From NCBI GenBank assembly GCA_937902735.1, contig CALELS010000013.1, positions 124,001 to 188,000 on the forward strand: a stretch of 64,000 nucleotides of DNA, in the 5' to 3' direction. Position numbers and translations under genes: made by a program. The notes under the pieces were generated by a model. That model worked only from the letters and a program-made list of their open reading frames with translations, was not told the origin of the DNA and ran no database searches. Of this stretch, positions 60,941 to 64,000 are shown piece after piece; positions within the stretch are counted from its first letter, which is position 1, and every line of letters starts with the position of its first letter. The DNA comes from an uncultured Caryophanales bacterium (GTDB lineage Bacteria > Bacillota_I > Bacilli_A > RFN20 > CAG-826).

Positions 60941-61265
60941 GAAGCGTTATGTGGCTTCAGAGGAGAACTACATATTAGTTGTAGCTTATAAAAAGCTAAT
61001 AATCAAAACTGGATGATGAAAAACAAAACCAGCACATGATGTGACTAGAGGCCTATGTACGTTCAGGGATGTCAGGTTAACGCTGAAAACTGTAGGTCTT
61101 TCATTATGGCTACCGAATATTAGTCCAAAGTATCGGATGGCTAACTGATTTGGATAAATCTAGTCCGGCGCGCACCTACGGATTAGTGGGCGATGACATT
61201 GGCGGAAACGTTCTACACTACTACGAAAAGTTGCATGAGTTATGCTTTGCAACGCGTAGGGCGTT
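60941..61265 (+). ncRNA. Large structured RNA candidate
   Basis: Plus-strand promoter-like TTGTTC (60905-60910)/TAAATT (60929-60934). Many well-formed helices: GAAGC-8-GCTTC (60941-60958), CTGG/CCAG (61009-61032), CACA-TGA-TGTG (61033-61043), AGGCCT/AGGTCT (61049-61099), nested GTTGC/GCAAC and GCAT/ATGC (61230-61253), and a long-range CGC.CCTACG / CGTAGG.GCG (61171-61180 with 61255-61263). Locally GC-richer than its surroundings. No convincing protein. Possibly of the ROOL/GOLLD type of ornate RNAs; unverified. Confidence 0.5.
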
Positions 61266-61412
61266 TCTATTGGACTATTGGACCTATTGGACAAGATTGG
61301 AGAAAATTTATGAACATTTCAAAGAAAAGAGAACACTGGATAGAGATGACGAGAGATGCAAAAGACATTATGAGAAAGATTAATCGAATTAAAAAATATG
61401 GAGGACCGGATA

Positions 61413-61808
61413 ATGAAAAAGATAACAGACGTAATAAAGAAAAAAGAAACAAAGGCAATCATTCTGGTAGACGAATCGTTAATAGCAGAAAATGAAGACA
61501 CTTATAGAAGATTCTTTGAATTATATAATAGTTTTACCAAAGGTAATAATATTTATAAAATTGACTGGAAACATGATTTTTACGTCGTAAATATGAAAAA
61601 TGTTAAGCAACTTATGAATACCATTGATGATATTTCCGAAAAAATAAAACCCTCACAAGTATTGTTTCTTAGCCAAACAATATATGAGGATGTTTTAAGG
61701 TATTATGATAACGCCGCACCGTATTTTGAATTAATGGCTAGAGCAAGCAATAGGATGATAGTCATTAGTAATTTACTGTTGGAGATGTATAAATTAAACG
61801 ATTGCTAA
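61413..61808 (+). CDS. Hypothetical protein downstream of the structured RNA
   Basis: 131 residues from the ATG at 61413 (GGAGG eight bases upstream). Alpha/beta-like: KETKAIILVDESLIAENEDT, HDFYVVNMKNVKQLMN, PSQVLFLSQTIYEDVLRYYD. No family recognised. It begins about 150 bases after the last RNA helix, so it may be read from the same transcript. Its end overlaps the convergent gene by four bases. Confidence 0.6.
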   Translation: MKKITDVIKKKETKAIILVDESLIAENEDTYRRFFELYNSFTKGNNIYKIDWKHDFYVVNMKNVKQLMNTIDDISEKIKPSQVLFLSQTIYEDVLRYYDNAAPYFELMARASNRMIVISNLLLEMYKLNDC

Positions 61809-62452
61809 AGCAACTTAAACATATTTGCTTGGGCAATATCATCAATTTTTAAAAGGATAAAGAGAATAAAATGTATTGGTAAATTGAATGAAGGTAGATC
61901 ACAGAAAGAATAATCAACCTTGAGTCGAATTGAATCAACGAGCTCATTCAATTGCAATTCACTAAATTTAGTAAGGTCAGCATTTTTCGACTTTAAAATA
62001 GAACTCGTGCTTGTTTCTAAAGCTAAAAATTCTAAACAGCGAGGAAAAATACTTGGGTTTAATCTCCATAAAGCAGTGAATGGAGCAGTATAGATGAAAG
62101 TATTTATGGAAGGTAATTCTTGCTCAAGAAAATTTATAGCAGTCTCAGAAGGTAAATTAGCTATTCGTTTAGTGGTTAAATATTTATATTGAATTGTTGC
62201 ATGTTTACCTTTGGCAATCGTGTTTGCATATTTGAATAATTTAGTGTACTCAGGATTGTTTTTAAAAGCACCTTGAAGGAACAAAGTATATACATCGTAA
62301 GCATACTTATCCAAAAGATCCATATGGTCACCTGATGCTAAAATCAGACAAGCTCTCCTATTTTTCTTTGTGCCACCATATGTAAGCCTTATTTTGTTTT
62401 GCTTGCAGTATGCTTCAAGCCACAATAATCGAAAATGATTATTATCTCTCAT
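61805..62452 (-). CDS. Hypothetical protein
   Basis: 215 residues from the ATG at 62450-62452; AAGGAG is six bases upstream and lies inside a longer frame to 62467. Helical, with an N-terminal HFRLLWLEAYCKQNKIRLTY and a C-terminal hydrophobic stretch (FNLPIHFILFILLKIDDIA). No motif recognised. Convergent with the preceding gene and divergent from the DprA-like gene. Confidence 0.55.
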   Translation of the reverse strand: MRDNNHFRLLWLEAYCKQNKIRLTYGGTKKNRRACLILASGDHMDLLDKYAYDVYTLFLQGAFKNNPEYTKLFKYANTIAKGKHATIQYKYLTTKRIANLPSETAINFLEQELPSINTFIYTAPFTALWRLNPSIFPRCLEFLALETSTSSILKSKNADLTKFSELQLNELVDSIRLKVDYSFCDLPSFNLPIHFILFILLKIDDIAQANMFKLL

Positions 62453-62540
62453 ATTTTTCTCCTTCAAAAAGCAATGTCAAAATCGGTGTTCTCGCTTATA
62501 TATTATCATACTGACTATAAGTCAAAGGAGATAATTTATA

Positions 62541-63278
62541 ATGAAACATTCATCAAAATCTATTTTAATGTGGCTTTCAAAAAAGAACAAAGGAGACTGG
62601 TTAGGGATATTTAAAGATATCCAAAATAAGACCGAGATACCAGACGAAATTGATGTCAGCAACGATTACGATTGTGTAACAATTTTAGACCCACAATATA
62701 GCAATAAGCTACGTCAATGTTGGCATCCACCATTCGTGTTATGGCACCTCGGAGACCTTAATTTATTGAACGAGCCAAACATCATGTGTGTCTGTGGACA
62801 AAATAGTCCTAATAAAGACACGATCAACTTAATTAAGCATATTTGCGATAGCTACGTAATCATAAATGGCGACGACTCTGCTTTGGAAAGAGTCGCTCTT
62901 CAAACCGCTATGGCTGAAGGCAAAAAATTTATCATGGTATTGAATCAAAGCCTCTACAATATCGATTACGATGACACACTAATTCAATACGCAATCCATA
63001 ACGGATGTTTACTTCTCTCGGAATATGGTTGGGAAGATCCTGACGACATCGAGAAAAGTGAAAACGAAAAACAACGTATCATAGGTTTCTTAGCTGATAA
63101 GATGCTTGTGACAAGTGCATCAAGAAACAATATGAGACTTAAATTATTAATCGACGAGTGCCTTAGCAAAGGCTCTGACCTTTTTGCCTTGCCTGCACCG
63201 CCATTCAAGGGAGAACTCACCAACGATTTACTAAGGGATGGGGCTATCCTTGTTAATAAAAATTCAGATATTTTCTAA
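62541..63278 (+). CDS. DprA/Smf-like protein, shortened
   Basis: 245 residues. LDPQYSNKLRQCWHPPFVLW and HLGDLNLLNE match the Y-P-x-x-L...PP-x-x-L-x-x-x-G-D signature at the start of the DprA Rossmann domain; later AMAEGKKFIMVLNQ, LLLSEYGWEDP and RNRIIA-like KQRIIGFLADKMLV follow the DprA order. Real DprA proteins (280-360 residues) load RecA on incoming DNA; the conserved G-S-R nucleic-acid loop is not obvious here. May be a mobile-element or defence relative (SLOG-type fold). GGAG before the start. Confidence 0.65.
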   Translation: MKHSSKSILMWLSKKNKGDWLGIFKDIQNKTEIPDEIDVSNDYDCVTILDPQYSNKLRQCWHPPFVLWHLGDLNLLNEPNIMCVCGQNSPNKDTINLIKHICDSYVIINGDDSALERVALQTAMAEGKKFIMVLNQSLYNIDYDDTLIQYAIHNGCLLLSEYGWEDPDDIEKSENEKQRIIGFLADKMLVTSASRNNMRLKLLIDECLSKGSDLFALPAPPFKGELTNDLLRDGAILVNKNSDIF

Positions 63279-63299
63279 AGAAAGGAGGCAAACTCTTAA

Positions 63300-63731
63300 A
63301 TGTTACCATGTTGTTGTGTTAAGCGTTTATTAACGGTTCTAGAAGCCAAGCCAAGACCAAACCGAAAGGTAAAAACAGCTATCTATTGTTCAAATACAGC
63401 TGATGTCGATGGATTAGGACGCTATGTTAAGCAATATTTAACTGATGAGTCCTATATTTCTCGTAATCAATATTGGTTTGACTACGATAACGAAAACGTT
63501 TACATAGATAAAAGCGACAACCATAAGATGTTCAATTATGTTATTGCACAAAATTATGAAATAATTTTCATGATGGTAGGTGATGACGAAGAAGAATTGA
63601 TGGATATTGTGAATCAATTACCTGATAGTAATAACACCGTATTCATTACTATGGACTGTAAGCTTAGAAGTTATCAATTTCTAGATACAAATAATAGACC
63701 TAGACAATTAAAACGTAAGGCAAGCGATTAG
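63300..63731 (+). CDS. Hypothetical protein, possible degenerate resolvase-like fold
   Basis: 143 residues; AAAGGAGG lies about ten bases upstream. After a Cys-rich start, VKTAIYCSNTADVDGLGRYV, then YWFDYDNENVYIDKSDNHKMF and NYEIIFMMVGDDEEEL follow the order of a serine-recombinase N-terminal domain (AIYCRVS..., Y-x-D..., D-x-V-x-V), but the catalytic Ser position is not Ser. The resemblance is by eye and weak. Follows the DprA-like gene by 21 bases. Confidence 0.5.
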   Translation: MLPCCCVKRLLTVLEAKPRPNRKVKTAIYCSNTADVDGLGRYVKQYLTDESYISRNQYWFDYDNENVYIDKSDNHKMFNYVIAQNYEIIFMMVGDDEEELMDIVNQLPDSNNTVFITMDCKLRSYQFLDTNNRPRQLKRKASD

Positions 63732-63743
63732 GCTTGTCTTTTT
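63719..63743 (+). terminator. Rho-independent terminator over a stop codon
   Basis: GGCAAGC-GATTAG-GCTTGTC (one G-T) followed by five T; the loop contains the TAG stop of the preceding gene. Confidence 0.7.
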
Positions 63744-63764
63744 AAATATTTAAGAGCTACTGCT

Positions 63765-64000
63765 ATGAAAAAATATCCAATTCAAAGAAGAAATACAGGA
63801 CAGCACAACAATAATTTTATTGTTCCTGTTACTAAACCCAATATCCAAATCCCAAATGCCTTTGGTGTGCTGTCTGAAGGTTCCAGGTTTAGAGATCATA
63901 ATATCGCTGGCCAGATTTACACCAGAATAGATCTCCAAGATAAAAACGGAAACAGAATGAGTATCCATCAAAGACAGCAGGTGTTGAATTTGGTAAACAA
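63765..64000 (+). CDS. Hypothetical protein, N-terminal part (cut by window edge)
   Basis: The frame is open from the ATG at 63765 to the window end (78 residues). Starts MKKYPIQRRNTGQHNNNFIV, Asn/Gln-rich with VTKPNIQIPNAFGVLSEGSR. No ribosome site is obvious and no family is recognised. Composition suggests a structural or low-complexity protein. Confidence 0.45.
   Translation, partial: MKKYPIQRRNTGQHNNNFIVPVTKPNIQIPNAFGVLSEGSRFRDHNIAGQIYTRIDLQDKNGNRMSIHQRQQVLNLVN

Larger units (their letters stand above)
11943..64000. mobile_element. Composite accessory island, left edge visible, right edge not reached
   Basis: From the truncated acyltransferase onward the window holds a large serine recombinase, a P4-type primase, at least two restriction-modification systems, several other nuclease or toxin-like genes, truncated genes (19.2, 50.6 kb), duplicated genes (12.1/24.5, 14.8/32.3, 26.2/50.8 kb), duplicated leaders and a stack of methyltransferase-end scars (51-57 kb). 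This is the profile of several nested or accreted mobile elements, not one. Left border is inferred from gene truncation at 11943; no right border is seen. Confidence 0.45.

Noticed and set aside
60941..61265. Considered as a retron, group II intron or IscB guide RNA
   Set aside because: No reverse transcriptase, no domain V-like hairpin and no IscB/TnpB gene nearby.
61150..61495. Overlapping frames of 77 and 100 codons, including a start at 61310 with GGAG upstream
   Set aside because: They lie in the structured RNA region or read the next gene's start out of frame, giving a Lys/Arg/Asn-rich tail typical of a shadow frame.

Overview
The window is AT-rich, densely coded DNA from a low-GC, probably anaerobic gut- or rumen-type member of the Firmicutes (Bacilli or Mollicutes relatives). 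Pointers are Gram-positive lipoprotein and sortase-free surface proteins with BspA-type leucine-rich and InlB-type repeats, strong AGGAGG ribosome sites, an oxygen-sensitive class III ribonucleotide reductase, and no outer-membrane genes. TGA is used as a stop (for example the gene ending at 6935 and the one ending at 58336), so this is not a code-4 mycoplasma. The taxon itself is inferred, not shown.

1-11.7 kb looks like chromosomal backbone: a lipoprotein (cut by the window edge), a large secreted BspA/InlB protein, an HNH protein, a DUF3737 protein, then an operon of a secreted endonuclease I plus a MacB/FtsX-type ABC exporter, then a convergent acyl-CoA-ligase-like gene. Directly upstream of that ligase only the last ~80 codons of a probable membrane acyltransferase remain, cut at about 11943. 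This is the visible left edge of a long accessory region that continues to the right end of the window.

12-32.5 kb is cargo: a 4-TM protein with an ABC-type ATPase, a metal/siderophore ABC importer behind a palindromic operator and a structured leader, two truncated RNase-H-like nuclease pieces, a macrodomain protein, two consecutive PD-(D/E)XK proteins, a HEPN protein coupled to a second 4-TM protein that is a paralogue of the first, an nrdG-nrdD-phosphoesterase-dNMP kinase operon, and a DNA methyltransferase fused to BspA-type leucine-rich repeats. 32.5-38.2 kb is a mobile-element core: large serine recombinase, small accessory protein, Xre regulator and a P4/D5-type primase-helicase, with two gene-poor structured stretches.

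38.2-50.8 kb is a defence island: a 1615-residue type ISP restriction-modification enzyme, a zinc-ribbon nuclease-like protein, a UvrD-type helicase carrying a related embedded motif and two topoisomerase-type zinc ribbons, a Fic AMPylase with its own inhibitory motif, and an AbiE pair in which the toxin is truncated. 51-57.3 kb is the most unusual part: five short minus-strand coding scars, each ending in a variant of His-Val-Glu-Thr-Val/Ile plus about eight codons and a stop, resembling the 3' end of an rlmCD/rumA-type 23S rRNA methyltransferase gene. Between them sit single-cargo cassettes (Fic-like, DUF4143 ATPase, AlbA_2 regulator, GNAT), all on the minus strand. This looks like a stack of attachment-site remnants, comparable to SCC composite islands at rlmH. 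57.3-60.5 kb is a BcgI-like restriction-modification operon with a controller protein. 60.5-61.3 kb has no protein gene but holds a minus-strand terminator-ended RNA candidate and a larger plus-strand structured RNA candidate. The last 2.5 kb has a short DprA-like protein and unknown small genes.
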